Positions 36,101 to 46,850 of a stretch of DNA of 64,000 nt are shown piece after piece. The notes under the pieces are model-generated. The model worked only from the letters and a program-made list of their open reading frames with translations, did not search any database and was not told the DNA's origin. Made by a program: the position numbers and the translations under genes. Numbering within the stretch: position 1 is the first letter of the stretch; each line of letters starts with the position of its first letter. This stretch comes from Nitrosopumilus sp. GTDB lineage: Archaea > Thermoproteota > Nitrososphaeria > Nitrososphaerales > Nitrosopumilaceae. The stretch spans positions 764,617-828,616 of the forward strand of contig NZ_JAILWM010000001.1 of NCBI RefSeq assembly GCF_025698945.1, given 5' to 3'.

Positions 36101-36919
36101 TTACGTTCCAATTTGAATCTCATTAGTGCAATATTTTCTCAATGTTTCAATTGCAGATAATATTGCCAGTCTACTTGTTTTAGGATTATTTGGATCTGGA
36201 AAATTCTCAATAGTAAAAGTCATCTTTCCAAATCTTCCTGCAGCTTCAATTTGATGAGTGTTTTTATCAGTGTCAGGATCAGCCATAATTTTTACTCTAG
36301 TTTTTTCACTTCCAATTCCTGTTAGGGATAATAATGCTGCAACATTGATGTTTGCAGGAAACAACGATACTGCTTCTTTTGCAGTGCCCTCAAAAATTTT
36401 AGTGACTGAATCAATTTTATCGAGATCTATTTTGGAATTTTCAAAAAACTTTGCGCCCTTTAGTGAACGTGGGTGTTTTGTAGTAGTAATTAAGAGAGAT
36501 TCTAATTCTTTTCTTACTGACTTAATTCCATCCAGTCCAGCAATTGCCCCAGAAGGAAGATAGATAGTTTTTTTGAAATCTCTGCATGCATCATACAAAA
36601 TATCATAAATCGATTCATCAAGTAGTGCACCAACACTCATTATCATTAGATCACGTTTATTTTGTAAAACACTCAATCCTACATCTTTTACTGCGTCTTG
36701 TGATGCTGCTTCAACAACAATGTCAACAGGATGAGAAGATAAAAGATGAGAATTTTCAACAATAATGGGTTTATTTTTTAATTTTTCAACAAGGGATTCA
36801 GATGCACTCTTAGAGCCATCATATACATGAGTTAGAGTAGCAGGAATTTCTCCTGAATCAATAGCTAGTGCAATTTGAGTTCCAATTGCACCACATCCCA
36901 GTAAAGCAATTTTTTTCAT
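36101..36919 (-). CDS. nadX: L-aspartate dehydrogenase
   Basis: The 272-residue NAD(P)-dependent enzyme supplies iminoaspartate to NadA in place of the bacterial oxidase NadB. It has the Rossmann start 'KKIALLGCGAIGTQIALAI', 'VDIVVEAASQDAVKD', 'MIMSVGALLDESIYD', 'YLPSGAIAGLDGIKSV' and 'FPANINVAALLSLTGIG', all typical of the family. The order nadX-nadA-TPR on one strand suggests a NAD operon facing nadC. Confidence 0.93.
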   Translation of the reverse strand: MKKIALLGCGAIGTQIALAIDSGEIPATLTHVYDGSKSASESLVEKLKNKPIIVENSHLLSSHPVDIVVEAASQDAVKDVGLSVLQNKRDLMIMSVGALLDESIYDILYDACRDFKKTIYLPSGAIAGLDGIKSVRKELESLLITTTKHPRSLKGAKFFENSKIDLDKIDSVTKIFEGTAKEAVSLFPANINVAALLSLTGIGSEKTRVKIMADPDTDKNTHQIEAAGRFGKMTFTIENFPDPNNPKTSRLAILSAIETLRKYCTNEIQIGT

Positions 36920-36942
36920 GCAATAATGCTAGAATTTATCAC

Positions 36943-37539
36943 TTAATTAATTCTAGTCCAATTTTTTATAATGTTGAATTTTCTTGAAAAATAGACCAAA
37001 CCAATTACAGATATGCCTAGAATTATAATTGCAGATGCACCAAATTCTGGAATTACCTTTGTTCCAATAATCTCAATATTTTTGGTATCTTCTGAAATAA
37101 TAAATCCAATTACATAGTCATTAGGAAATTTCATCAAATCATATCTAGTATCAATACCATTAACTATCACTGTAAATTTTTCACCATCTGCATAAATGAC
37201 ATCTTCTGGCACTCTTACCCAAAAATCAGTTTTTTCAGGGACGGTTTCCATTACTATTTCAAGGGATTTTCTCTCTTCATTAATGCTCATTGAAGATAAA
37301 ATTGGGAAAACTGAGTTGGAACCCATTGCGTCAAGACTCCCATGATATCCATAGTAGACATCATAAGACACGTCATCGAAAGTAAAGGTCACTTTTTCTG
37401 CTTCTAGTTGAGAAATGTCTAGGTATTGGGCAAATGCTTCAGGATTAAAGACATGTTCTGCAAATGCAAAGCCAGATGTAGGGATTATCAAGAGTAAAAT
37501 AAAGAACATTAAATGAAAAATCATATTAAAATAATTCAT
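36943..37539 (-). CDS. Secreted PEFG-CTERM protein
   Basis: The protein of about 198 residues has a signal peptide (MIFHLMFFILLLIIPTSGFAFA), a beta-rich external part and the C-terminal sorting signal 'VIPEFGASAIIILGISVIGL' followed by a basic end. PEFG plus helix plus basic residues is the archaeosortase signal described for Nitrosopumilus. ATG 37539 is chosen; ATG 37524 directly before the signal peptide is also possible, and the frame is open to 37572. Confidence 0.78.
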   Translation of the reverse strand: MNYFNMIFHLMFFILLLIIPTSGFAFAEHVFNPEAFAQYLDISQLEAEKVTFTFDDVSYDVYYGYHGSLDAMGSNSVFPILSSMSINEERKSLEIVMETVPEKTDFWVRVPEDVIYADGEKFTVIVNGIDTRYDLMKFPNDYVIGFIISEDTKNIEIIGTKVIPEFGASAIIILGISVIGLVYFSRKFNIIKNWTRIN

Positions 37540-37637
37540 TTTATTAAATTTAAGAAGAAGGCAGATTCTCAATCATGGTTTTATTATGAACAAATCATAC
37601 TCAATGCTTTTTTAATTAAAAAAATCAATTACAATTC

Positions 37638-38621
37638 ATGATGAATTATCAAAGTTTGATTTTTAGTGTATTTTTTTCACTTTTAATATTTTCAATTGGA
37701 TTTCCAGCAAATGCTGTAATAGAATCGCCAAAAAAACAAATGATTGAAGGCACTACAGCAGAAGACATTCTATGTAAAGAAGGTTTAGAGTTAGTAATTA
37801 GAATAAATGGATATCCAGCATGTGTTAAACCAGAAACTGCTGACAGGATGGAAAAAAGAGGGCTAATCATCATTCCTTTAAAATTTACTGATCTTAAGCA
37901 GAACAGCATACCAACAAAAATTGCAGAAAAAGAAATCCAAACTGTTCCTGCATCAAATAGGTCAATAGTGAATTTTTACATCACTGATCAGGATTTGAAT
38001 GTCGCTCATAATGGAGTTGAAATTGTATCAACTGAGGGATTGTTTGAATTTACAATTAATGGAATTCCAATTAATGGTCCAAAAGAAATGATAGAAACAG
38101 GTCCCAATACAGGTCAATTTTATTTAAAATTAGAATTGCCTGATACAATCAACGGAAAGCCAATTAGTCAAGATGACATCGTAGTGATAAAATATTTAGA
38201 CGAATCAGATTATTCGGGAGAAAAAAGAACACTAGTCAAATCAATTCCTCTTAGTGCAACATATGCTAATTTCCAATCAAATGGAGGTTCAAGAATTGGT
38301 CATGAGTTTACACTTAGGATTTATGAGCCAGATGCAAATAGGGATTCAAAAAATGAAGACAAAATTCCCCTAAGTGAATTTGAGTTTAAAGTAAAAGGTG
38401 GAATTAAAACAACACTTGCAAATCCCAAATTTGATGCTAATAGAAGTTTCCTAGTTGAAACAGGTCCTAACACAAGTACATTTGAAGTTCAAATAAAAAT
38501 CCCTAGAGAGATAGACGGTAAAGTAATTCACATTGGAGATACTTATGAAATTACATATCTTGACAGAAGTACACCTTCTGGAGATAATGAAAAGACAGTT
38601 TTGAAAGGAAGAATTGGATAG
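37638..38621 (+). CDS. Secreted beta-rich protein of unknown function
   Basis: The 327-residue protein has a signal peptide (FSVFFSLLIFSIGFPANAV), a short Cys-containing region ('ILCKEGLELVIRINGYPACVKPE') often seen in secreted thaumarchaeal proteins, then two similar domains. Each contains 'ETGPNTGQFYLKLELP' or 'ETGPNTSTFEVQIKIP' with 'Y.d.s..sG'. These tandem beta-sandwich units (about residues 105-205 and 215-325) recur in archaeal surface proteins. There is no C-terminal anchor. Confidence 0.68.
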   Translation: MMNYQSLIFSVFFSLLIFSIGFPANAVIESPKKQMIEGTTAEDILCKEGLELVIRINGYPACVKPETADRMEKRGLIIIPLKFTDLKQNSIPTKIAEKEIQTVPASNRSIVNFYITDQDLNVAHNGVEIVSTEGLFEFTINGIPINGPKEMIETGPNTGQFYLKLELPDTINGKPISQDDIVVIKYLDESDYSGEKRTLVKSIPLSATYANFQSNGGSRIGHEFTLRIYEPDANRDSKNEDKIPLSEFEFKVKGGIKTTLANPKFDANRSFLVETGPNTSTFEVQIKIPREIDGKVIHIGDTYEITYLDRSTPSGDNEKTVLKGRIG

Positions 38622-38695
38622 ATCGTTTTGATGGATCAGTTTTGTCAAGGTTTGATATAACCTAAAGATTTTATTCAAACAAACGAACTATTGTT

Positions 38696-39532
38696 GTGCT
38701 CAATACTGTTTACAAGGATGCAATTATCAACAGAGACAAAATGTTATCAATTCTCAAAGGGCCCAAATTTGAGCAAATTTTACAAAAAGCACGAGAAAAT
38801 TGGGTAGAATTTACGCCTAGCAAAGAAGAAGCAGTCACAGCAGGAATCGATAGTAGTTTTAACAACACTAAATTTCAAGGAATTGAGCTTTGGGCAACAA
38901 CTGCAGTTTCAATTAAATCAGATGGAGAGATATTGGTGGATTTGCATGATTCAGGATTAGGTTCAGATACTGATCTTTCAAGAATCGCAAGCAAAATGGA
39001 GATTGAAGCTTGTGAGAAAACTGTTGACATAGTGGATTTAGTTTTAATGGATGGCTCACTTCATTCTCAGTTTATGACAAGACAATCATCGCTTGATTCA
39101 TTGGTTGTAAAAACTATGAGAAAAAAAGACAATGTGATATTTATTGCAAAAACATCAAACACTAAAAAACAATTTGAAGGATTAGGTTCTTTGGCAGGAG
39201 ATATTTTTTATTATAATCATGTAACTAATGGTCCTGGTTTTAGTAAAATATTTGTAGAAAAAAAATATGGAGCTGACAAAGTAATTTCATCAACCTTTGT
39301 TAGATTAAGTGATTCAACACCAATTATCAAACTAGAATTTTTAGGAACACAGCATGACGATAATGAAATTAAATCAGTAATGAACAAATTATTCAAAACC
39401 AGTGTAGGAGGATATCCATATGCACTAAAATTAGCTCATAATAACTGTAAAATATCTGATAAAGAGCTTTCAAAAATGGTGAGTTTATTGGGATTAAGTA
39501 ATGAGATAGGTTCAAGAGAGGTATTAGGTTGA
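38696..39532 (+). CDS. nurA: DNA double-strand break repair nuclease NurA
   Basis: This nuclease works with HerA in DNA end resection. The 278-residue protein starts with GTG. It has the N-terminal catalytic Asp in 'TAGIDSSFN', a second acidic site in 'DLVLMDGSLHSQF' and a later 'GYPYALKLAHNNCKIS', all typical of NurA. Its stop overlaps the TTG start of herA (TTGA). Confidence 0.92.
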   Translation: MLNTVYKDAIINRDKMLSILKGPKFEQILQKARENWVEFTPSKEEAVTAGIDSSFNNTKFQGIELWATTAVSIKSDGEILVDLHDSGLGSDTDLSRIASKMEIEACEKTVDIVDLVLMDGSLHSQFMTRQSSLDSLVVKTMRKKDNVIFIAKTSNTKKQFEGLGSLAGDIFYYNHVTNGPGFSKIFVEKKYGADKVISSTFVRLSDSTPIIKLEFLGTQHDDNEIKSVMNKLFKTSVGGYPYALKLAHNNCKISDKELSKMVSLLGLSNEIGSREVLG

Positions 39533-41061
39533 GTTTAGGTTTTGTAATAGGAGAGTCAAAACCTACATTTGTAACTGCAATTACATCTAGAGCGTTATCT
39601 GTTGGAGAATACATCAAGATAAAATCAGAGAACAAAGAAATTTTGGGACTAGTAGAAAGATCCTCTGTATCAAGTGCAGCATTCACAGATGTGAGAAATT
39701 TCGATGAGGCTGCAGAAAGTACAGAAATTGCAGAGATGAATAAAAGAGACAAAACATACACTGCCCATATAGGCATTTTAGGATATTTAGAAAATTTAAG
39801 AAAAGGTCAATCAATAATTCCTGCAATTCCCCCTATTCCAGGCACAGAAATAACTCAGCCTACTGCACAAGATCTTGAAGAAATTTTTAGTTCCAAAAAT
39901 GAAGGTTGGGTCAAAATAGGAACCCTGTTAAGAAACAAATCAGTTGATGCTAAAGTCAATTTAGATAAAATAGTTTCAAGACATTTAGGGATTTTAGCAA
40001 TGACAGGAATGGGGAAAAGTAATCTAGTTTCTCTTGTAACAAAACAAATTTCAAAATTAAAAGGAACAGTAATAATTTTTGATTATCATAATGATTACAC
40101 ATCACTTAACATACCAAAAATCAATGTAGTTGATGCAAAAATAAACCCCAGATTACTTGATGCAGATCAATTATCAGAAGTTTTAGAAATTCGAGATGGG
40201 GCAAATGTTCAACAACGTGTATTAAGAATGGCTTTTACAAAACATGTTAAAGAATCAAAAGAATTTTGGAGTAAATTAGAAACTGAAATTGATTTCATAG
40301 TAAATTCTGAAGACAAGAAATTAAAAGAAATTAGAACTTCAGCATATAGGGTTCAAGATATTGTCGAAGAGGCACAAAGAAGATTTGAAGATATTCTTGA
40401 TCCAGATATGGGAGACCCCATAAGTTTCATAAAGGAAGGACGAACAAATATTCTAAACATTTCAGAATTATCAGAAAAACAAGCAAACGTAGCAGTGGCA
40501 TTTTACTTGCAACAACTTCTCAAAGATAGAAAAGATGCAAGTATTGCAAAACATGCAAGAACAAAAAAAGAAAGATTCTATAGATTCAATTCACCAATTT
40601 TTGTCATTATTGAAGAAGCACATGTATTCATCCCAAAAGATCATGACACTAGTGCAAAATATTGGGCAGCAAAAATTGCCAGAGAAGGAAGGAAATTTGG
40701 TCTTGGTTTAGGTATTGTGTCTCAGAGACCCAGAAGTGTAGATTTGAATGTTCTAAGTCAATTAGGTTCATTTGCAATTATGAAAATAATTCAGGAAGAT
40801 GATCAACGTCAAATAGCCTCAGCAACAGAGTCTACTAGCCGTGATTTGATATCCCAATTAACATCATTAAATGTGGGAGATGCAATTCTAGTTGGGCAGT
40901 GGACAAATTTACCATCATTAGTTCATGTTGAGGAAGTTAAAGAGAAAATAATGGGAGCAGATCAGAGTGCAGTTAATGCATGGGCAAATGCAGATAAAAT
41001 GAAAGAGGTTGCAGTAGAATCAACTCAAGGATTAGTTCAAAAAGATTTGTTATTAGATTAA
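39529..41061 (+). CDS. herA: HerA-type DNA-translocating ATPase
   Basis: The 510-residue hexameric translocase works with NurA. An N-terminal HAS beta-barrel domain (residues 1-110) precedes an FtsK/VirB4-like ATPase with Walker A 'MTGMGKSN', Walker B 'IFVIIEEAHVFIP' and the arginine-rich 'SQRPRSVDLNVLSQ'. Start is TTG inside the nurA stop; mre11 begins right after its stop, so all four repair genes are one operon. Confidence 0.94.
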   Translation: MSLGFVIGESKPTFVTAITSRALSVGEYIKIKSENKEILGLVERSSVSSAAFTDVRNFDEAAESTEIAEMNKRDKTYTAHIGILGYLENLRKGQSIIPAIPPIPGTEITQPTAQDLEEIFSSKNEGWVKIGTLLRNKSVDAKVNLDKIVSRHLGILAMTGMGKSNLVSLVTKQISKLKGTVIIFDYHNDYTSLNIPKINVVDAKINPRLLDADQLSEVLEIRDGANVQQRVLRMAFTKHVKESKEFWSKLETEIDFIVNSEDKKLKEIRTSAYRVQDIVEEAQRRFEDILDPDMGDPISFIKEGRTNILNISELSEKQANVAVAFYLQQLLKDRKDASIAKHARTKKERFYRFNSPIFVIIEEAHVFIPKDHDTSAKYWAAKIAREGRKFGLGLGIVSQRPRSVDLNVLSQLGSFAIMKIIQEDDQRQIASATESTSRDLISQLTSLNVGDAILVGQWTNLPSLVHVEEVKEKIMGADQSAVNAWANADKMKEVAVESTQGLVQKDLLLD

Positions 41062-42204
41062 ATGTTATTTTCTCACATATCAGATACTCATTTGGGACTA
41101 GTGCAGTATGGTTCAGAAGAACGTGCACAAGACGTGTATGATGTATTTAATCAGGCAATCGATACATCTATCAAAGATCATGTTGATTTTGTAATTTTTG
41201 CAGGAGATATTTTTCACATTCCAAATCCGAGTGGAACTGCAATAGTACAAATGGGAAACGGTTTAAAGAGATTAAAACAAAATAACATAGATTCATTTTT
41301 TATTTTAGGAGAACACGACATTAGTAGAATTAGAAATACACCTATACCATATGTCTATCATAATTTAGAATTTTCAAAATATATTGGTCAAGGTAGACCA
41401 ATTGAACACAAAGGGATTCTTATTGCAGGATTTGATAAAATTAGAAAAGCAGAAATTCCTCAATATGAAGATAAGTTTGTTGCAATAGACAAGGCTGTTC
41501 AGAATCATTCTGGACATAAAATTTTAGTTTTACATCAAGGAGTAACTGAATTTAACAAATTTGCAGGAGAGATACAATCAACAGATTTACCAAAAAACTT
41601 TACATATTATGCAATGGGTCATCTTCATGATAAAGACATCAAACATTTCAATCACCTTAATGGACCAATAGCATATCCAGGTTCAATTGAGTTAACTACT
41701 AGTGAAGGAATTAAGGAAACAACAAAAGGATTCTTTGAAGTCGACATATCAACTAGTGAAGCCAACACAAATTGGATTCAATTAGATACTAGGCCACAAT
41801 TTTCGTTTAAAACTGAATATGAGGAATTATCAAAAACAATAGAAGATATTTCGGGCAAAATTTCAGAATCCAAGAAAAAACCAATTGTGGAGATCAAAAT
41901 ACAAGGGAAAGACATAGAAACGGATCACATTCAGGCACAAATTGCACGCCTAAATGCTCTAGTTTTGAGATGTTTTTGGAGAATAAGTACCAAACAAATT
42001 TCGGATTCATCAGTACTCATGGATAAACCTAATGTTATTGATGATGAGATGTTCAGGTTATCAGTTGATACTTTAGGTTCTGAAAAAATTGCAAATTTTG
42101 CAATAAGAGAATTATTACCAATATTAACAACAGGAGAAATCAAAGAGGCATCACAATTAATTTTTGAAAATTTTGAAAATTACAAAAAGGAGAAAAAACA
42201 ATGA
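41062..42204 (+). CDS. mre11: Mre11 nuclease
   Basis: The 380-residue phosphoesterase nuclease has 'HISDTHLG', 'FAGDIFHI', 'GEHD' (replacing the usual GNHD), 'HQGV' and 'MGHLH' as the metal-binding motifs. With Rad50 it opens and trims DNA ends. The C-terminal 100 residues form the helical Rad50-binding region. It overlaps rad50 by 4 bases (ATGA). Confidence 0.94.
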   Translation: MLFSHISDTHLGLVQYGSEERAQDVYDVFNQAIDTSIKDHVDFVIFAGDIFHIPNPSGTAIVQMGNGLKRLKQNNIDSFFILGEHDISRIRNTPIPYVYHNLEFSKYIGQGRPIEHKGILIAGFDKIRKAEIPQYEDKFVAIDKAVQNHSGHKILVLHQGVTEFNKFAGEIQSTDLPKNFTYYAMGHLHDKDIKHFNHLNGPIAYPGSIELTTSEGIKETTKGFFEVDISTSEANTNWIQLDTRPQFSFKTEYEELSKTIEDISGKISESKKKPIVEIKIQGKDIETDHIQAQIARLNALVLRCFWRISTKQISDSSVLMDKPNVIDDEMFRLSVDTLGSEKIANFAIRELLPILTTGEIKEASQLIFENFENYKKEKKQ

Positions 42205-44279
42205 TCACTTCAGTGGAGTTAGGAGATTTCTTAGCTCATTCTGATACAAAATTAGAATTTGAAAATGGAGTTACTGTTTTTGTAGGAGATAATGGTGCAG
42301 GAAAATCTAGCATCATTGATGCAATAACATTTGCATTATTTGGACAACATACTAGAAAATCAAATAAAGGCTTGATAAAACGCGGATCAAATGAAGGATT
42401 TGCAAAAGTTAGATTTTCTATTAAAGATAAACAATTTGAAGTAGTAAGGAAAATAGATAGTAAAGGAACACTTGCTGCTAAATTTTCTGAAATTAGAGGA
42501 AATGATCAAATTGAGATAGCAGCTGGAGAAAGAAAACAATTTGGAGAATCCATGACTGAAGAAGTTGAAAGAACAATAGGACTAAATTTTGAAAAACTAA
42601 AGATAGCATCTATTGTCCAACAAGGCGAGTTAAATACCATAATTAATGCCAAACCAAAAGAATTCAAAGAATTACTTAATGCAATTATTGGTATCGATAA
42701 ACTTGATGTTGCATCTGAATCAATGAAGATAATTAGTAAGGAATTTCGACAAAGAATACAAAATGAAGTAGGTTATGATGATACACATATTGAAATCCTA
42801 TTACGTGATTTAGAAAGATATGAAAAAGAAATAACAGAATCAAAACCTGAAAAAAATAAATTAGAATCTAATCAAGAAAAAATAAATGCTGAAATCGAGA
42901 ATTTAAGAAAACAAGTAGAAACAGATACACCAAAAATAGATAAAATTAATCAAATTGAGTTACGAAAAAAAGAACTTTTAGCATATGCAAGGGAGGCAAT
43001 ACGTGAAATTCAACATGAAATTAGTGAAAATGAGCGTAAAATTAACGACTGTAAGGGATGTTTTGAAAACGCAGGTCAAAAAACAGATTTGGAAGTAAAA
43101 ATTCAGAAAATAGAGCAAGCAATTGAAGAGTCTATTAAAAAAATACAGGAAATAAGCAATCAAAGTATTTCTTTAAAAGAAAAACTATCTTTAGCATCAA
43201 AACTTCAACTAAAAGACAACAAATGTCCTGTGTGTGATTCTAATGTAGAAAAACTAAATCCACTTTTTCAAGAAGAGCACTTAAAACAAGAAATTACATC
43301 ATTAGATGAACAAAGAATTCTAAAAGAAAAGGAGAAAGAGATCTATATTCAAAAAAAGAAAGAGTTTACAAAAAAAATACAAGATGCAAGAGATGCTGAA
43401 GCTACTCTAAGAGCTCATTCAATTAAGAGCAAAGAAGATTTAGTGAAAATTCAAGAGTACGTAAATATTAAAAAACAAAACATACAGAAAATTCCACCAA
43501 CAGGGAATGGTAATTTATTAGAAATTTCACAATTAGATTCACATGCAAAAATGATCTTTGAAAATATTGTAAAACTAGAATCTGAAACTAAAGGATTTAA
43601 TGAAAAAGAATTTACAAATCTTAAAAAATCAATTAATGAAAAACAAATTGAATTATCTCAACTTGATCAAAAAATTGGTGCAATTTCAGAAAAAATTTTG
43701 AAAGGGGAGGAACAAATTAAGAAAATAAAAAATGCCATATCAGAGCTGAAAACTGTTAAAGAATATGTAATCAAATTAGATGAAATTCAAACTAATATTT
43801 TTAATAGAGATGGACCTGTTGCAACTAGTCTAAGGTCATGGGCATTAAATACAATATCAATTAAATCATCAGAATACCTTACATTACTTAATACTAAAAT
43901 TCAAAGAATTACTTTATCAGAAAAAGCAAGAGACATATCAATATCATGTTTTGCAAAAAATGAAGTATTAGATTTAGAATCACTTAGTGGGGGTGAAAAA
44001 GTAAGCGTAGCATTAGCATTAAGACTAGGAATGGCAAGTCTTTTGGGAGCGTCAAACCTCAATTTGATGATTTTAGATGAACCAACAACTCACTTAGATG
44101 CTGAAAGAAAGAAATCTCTTGTTGGAGTATTGTCTCAATTATCTGACATTTCCAATTTGGAAACTCCTATGCAATTTCTAATAATTACTCATGATTCAGA
44201 AATTTTTGAAGATTCTACGGTAGAAAAAATATACAAATTTGAATCATCTGAGAATGGGAGTAAAGTTATTGCACTTTAA
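42201..44279 (+). CDS. rad50: Rad50 ATPase with zinc hook
   Basis: The 692-residue SMC-like ATPase has Walker A '[12 protein letters not shown]' near residue 30, the CPVC zinc hook at C342-C345 in 'NKCPVCDSN' flanked by coiled coils, the ABC signature '[15 protein letters not shown]' and Walker B '[12 protein letters not shown]'. The coiled coil is shorter than in Rad50 of many archaea (about 850-900 residues overall). The stop interlocks with the convergent Kazal/plastocyanin gene (TTAA). Confidence 0.94.
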   Translation: MITSVELGDFLAHSDTKLEFENGVTVFVGDNGAGKSSIIDAITFALFGQHTRKSNKGLIKRGSNEGFAKVRFSIKDKQFEVVRKIDSKGTLAAKFSEIRGNDQIEIAAGERKQFGESMTEEVERTIGLNFEKLKIASIVQQGELNTIINAKPKEFKELLNAIIGIDKLDVASESMKIISKEFRQRIQNEVGYDDTHIEILLRDLERYEKEITESKPEKNKLESNQEKINAEIENLRKQVETDTPKIDKINQIELRKKELLAYAREAIREIQHEISENERKINDCKGCFENAGQKTDLEVKIQKIEQAIEESIKKIQEISNQSISLKEKLSLASKLQLKDNKCPVCDSNVEKLNPLFQEEHLKQEITSLDEQRILKEKEKEIYIQKKKEFTKKIQDARDAEATLRAHSIKSKEDLVKIQEYVNIKKQNIQKIPPTGNGNLLEISQLDSHAKMIFENIVKLESETKGFNEKEFTNLKKSINEKQIELSQLDQKIGAISEKILKGEEQIKKIKNAISELKTVKEYVIKLDEIQTNIFNRDGPVATSLRSWALNTISIKSSEYLTLLNTKIQRITLSEKARDISISCFAKNEVLDLESLSGGEKVSVALALRLGMASLLGASNLNLMILDEPTTHLDAERKKSLVGVLSQLSDISNLETPMQFLIITHDSEIFEDSTVEKIYKFESSENGSKVIAL

Positions 44280-45601
44280 CTAACATGAATCAGACCAGTC
44301 ATCCAAGGATGTACCATGCAGAAATAATCATATGTTCCTGCATCATCAAATGTAAAGTCAAAAGTTGATCCTGACATAAACAATCCAGAATCAAAGACAC
44401 CTGTTGGACCAGCATTAACATTTCCACTAGTTACAGTATGTGCTGCTGAATCATCATTACTCCAAGTAATTTTTCCACCAACTGCAATACTTGCCTCATA
44501 GGGCAAATAACATGACTTTGTTTCTTCACATCCAGGACTTCCAGAGCCTTCTGGAACAGATATTGTTAGTGACATTGGCAATGTTTCTGTAATTTCTACT
44601 TCAACTTTTGGCATTTCAGGAATGATAGACATTATAGTTTCAACACCAATTGGTTCAGTGATATCATCACCATGTCCCAATCCTTGAACAATTACTTTGA
44701 TTTCAATTTCAGAGTCACCCAAAATACTTGTTTCATGAATTGGATGCATTCCAGGATGTCTATGGGATTTTGGTTCAGATAAAATTAATTCTCCATTTTG
44801 TGTTGCAGTAATATCATAATTTACATGATCAACAATATTGTTATCATCATCTCTAAATTCAACCTCAATTATCAGAGTATCACCAACTAGAGCAGTTTTA
44901 GGTAAAATATGTGAATTAACAGTAATTGGTTCAATTATAGGATCAGGAACTATTTCTTTTGATTCTTTAACATGAATAATTCCTGCCATCCAAGGATGGA
45001 CCATACAGAAATAGTCATATGTTCCTGCTTCTTCAAATGTAAATTCAAAAGTTGTTTTAGACATAAACAAACTAGAATCAAATATTCCATCATGTCCATC
45101 AGAAGGAGTACCACTAGTTACAGTATGTGCTGCTGAATCATCATTACTCCAAGTAATTTTTCCACCAACTGCAATACTTGCCTCATAGGGCAAATAACAT
45201 TCATTATTTGTTTCACATCCTGGAACTCCAGAGCCTTCAGGTATTGAAACAGTAAATGACATTGGCAAGGATGCCATAGAGTTTGGTTGTGTCTCAGGTA
45301 TGGGTTTAGGAATATCTTCTGGTTGAACTCTTGGTTTTACAATTGGATCATCAACACCACATTCACCTTCATGAACAAATTCAACACCAGATGCATCAAG
45401 CATACACATATTTCCATATGTCTTTCCATCAATACCACATACTGGAACATAATCCATTGTACACATTGTGGGTTTTTCTTTAACAGGAATTACTCTTGGT
45501 TCAATAATATCAGAAGGATCAGCTGCAATGAATCCTATAGAAATTGATGCTAAAATTCCAACTGCAATAATTATACCATAAGAAAAATTCATCTCATCCA
45601 C
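44276..45601 (-). CDS. Secreted protein with Kazal-like domain and two plastocyanin domains
   Basis: The 441-residue protein has a signal anchor ([18 protein letters not shown]) and a Kazal-type fold at about residues 45-83 ('[20 protein letters not shown]'). A cupredoxin domain (about 112-215), a beta domain resembling YtkA/copper-resistance modules (about 225-335, with several His) and a second cupredoxin (about 345-441) follow. Both cupredoxins keep H, C, H and M ligands ('AAHTVTSG', 'FCMVHPWM'). Likely an external copper electron carrier. Its start overlaps the HEAT-repeat gene by 8 bases. Confidence 0.85.
   Translation of the reverse strand: MDEMNFSYGIIIAVGILASISIGFIAADPSDIIEPRVIPVKEKPTMCTMDYVPVCGIDGKTYGNMCMLDASGVEFVHEGECGVDDPIVKPRVQPEDIPKPIPETQPNSMASLPMSFTVSIPEGSGVPGCETNNECYLPYEASIAVGGKITWSNDDSAAHTVTSGTPSDGHDGIFDSSLFMSKTTFEFTFEEAGTYDYFCMVHPWMAGIIHVKESKEIVPDPIIEPITVNSHILPKTALVGDTLIIEVEFRDDDNNIVDHVNYDITATQNGELILSEPKSHRHPGMHPIHETSILGDSEIEIKVIVQGLGHGDDITEPIGVETIMSIIPEMPKVEVEITETLPMSLTISVPEGSGSPGCEETKSCYLPYEASIAVGGKITWSNDDSAAHTVTSGNVNAGPTGVFDSGLFMSGSTFDFTFDDAGTYDYFCMVHPWMTGLIHVS
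44424..44513. repeat. 90-base identical repeat, copy 1 (within second plastocyanin domain)
   Basis: These 90 bases are identical to 45111-45200 in the same orientation. They encode the copper-His region and the preceding strands of the cupredoxin domains. Identity at silent sites points to recent duplication or gene conversion. Confidence 0.9.
45111..45200. repeat. 90-base identical repeat, copy 2 (within first plastocyanin domain)
   Basis: The partner of 44424-44513, base for base identical; flanking sequences differ. It encodes '[20 protein letters not shown]' and '[10 protein letters not shown]' of the first cupredoxin domain. Confidence 0.9.
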
Positions 45602-46082
45602 CTGTTAACTTTGCAAACTTTTCGTTCTTACTTAACTTTTCCATAAATTCAATATTAGATAATGCAACAATTGCAGATTCAACGACTGGCTTGTCTGGAT
45701 CATTTAATGCCTTTTGGAGTGTTTCTTTAGCTTCTTTATTGCCGACAACTCCCAAAGCAATTGCTGCCTCATGTCTTACAAACATGCTAGGATCATGTAA
45801 TGTAGCATCAGCCAAGGGGGAAACAGAACTGGAATAACACATCTGACCTAATGAAAATGCAGCCTCATGTCTAACTAGTTCATTTTCATCATTTTTCAAA
45901 ACTTTGGCAATATATGGAACTTTATCTTCACCACCAAAATCAACTAAAATGCATGTAGCTCTTGTTCGAATAACATAATCAGGATGTTCTAAAAGTGAAA
46001 CAAAATACTCTGTATCTTTTTGCTCATATTTTGATTCCATCTCAGCAAGTAATGCCAATCGATCTTCAGTTACTGCTTGCAA
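45594..46082 (-). CDS. HEAT-repeat protein
   Basis: The 162-residue protein starts with TTG. It has four HEAT/PBS-lyase-like helix pairs: '[16 protein letters not shown]', '[14 protein letters not shown]', '[15 protein letters not shown]' and '[14 protein letters not shown]'. Such repeats act as scaffolds or in cofactor attachment. The 8-base overlap with the Kazal/plastocyanin gene suggests co-expression. Confidence 0.85.
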   Translation of the reverse strand: MQAVTEDRLALLAEMESKYEQKDTEYFVSLLEHPDYVIRTRATCILVDFGGEDKVPYIAKVLKNDENELVRHEAAFSLGQMCYSSSVSPLADATLHDPSMFVRHEAAIALGVVGNKEAKETLQKALNDPDKPVVESAIVALSNIEFMEKLSKNEKFAKLTGG

Positions 46083-46180
46083 TTTGTTTTGAAATTTTTT
46101 GTGTCATATATTAGGGTACTCGAGAGTAATTGAAAAATTTCAGAGTTATCTATTTAATGGAAAAAATATCATAATTTACT

Positions 46181-46846
46181 ATGAGTGCAGTGATTGGTCA
46201 AAAAGCACCAAATTTTGGAGTTTCAGAATGGGTTCAAGGTGCACCAACTAATTTTGATCAAGAAAAAGATCATATTGTTTTACTCGAAGTCTTTCAAGTG
46301 AATTGCCCGGGATGCTTTATGCATGCAATTCCTGAAGCAATCAATCTTTACAATAAGTACAAAGACGAGGGGGTTAGAGTTTTGGGTTTAGCAACTGCTT
46401 TTGAAGATTTTGATAAAAATACTTTGGATAATTTGAAATTATTATTAGATACAGGTGAAGTGATTGGAGAAACAAAAGAAGCACTCTCTATGTATGGGCA
46501 ACTCAAAGACGGAAACAAACTAAATTATAAAATTCCATTTCCTGTAGGAATGGATAATCTTGTAAAAACATCAGGAGAAATAAGTCATGATAAAATTATG
46601 CAGTTTATCTATCCACAAATTCCTGAATTTGATTCACAGCCGGAAGATTATAAAAATCAAATAATTCAGCGAGTCAAAGATTACATGAAATCAAAAGAAT
46701 ATTCTGCAGAAACATTTGAAAAGTTTGCTTTGCAGGGAACTCCATCAGCAATAGTAGTAGACAGGAAGGGAATTCTCAGAGATGTGTCATTTGGACAATC
46801 AGGTCATATTGATGCATTGATTCAAAAATTGTTAAATGAGGATTAA
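46181..46846 (+). CDS. Thioredoxin-fold protein (TlpA/AhpC-like)
   Basis: The 221-residue protein has 'GQKAPNFGVSEWVQGAP', the redox motif CPGC in 'FQVNCPGCFMHAIPEAI', a long insertion of about 60 residues, and 'LQGTPSAIVVDRKGILRDV' with the cis-Pro. There is no signal peptide, so it is probably cytoplasmic. It may reduce protein or peroxide disulfides. Confidence 0.82.
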   Translation: MSAVIGQKAPNFGVSEWVQGAPTNFDQEKDHIVLLEVFQVNCPGCFMHAIPEAINLYNKYKDEGVRVLGLATAFEDFDKNTLDNLKLLLDTGEVIGETKEALSMYGQLKDGNKLNYKIPFPVGMDNLVKTSGEISHDKIMQFIYPQIPEFDSQPEDYKNQIIQRVKDYMKSKEYSAETFEKFALQGTPSAIVVDRKGILRDVSFGQSGHIDALIQKLLNED

Positions 46847-46850
46847 TTTT

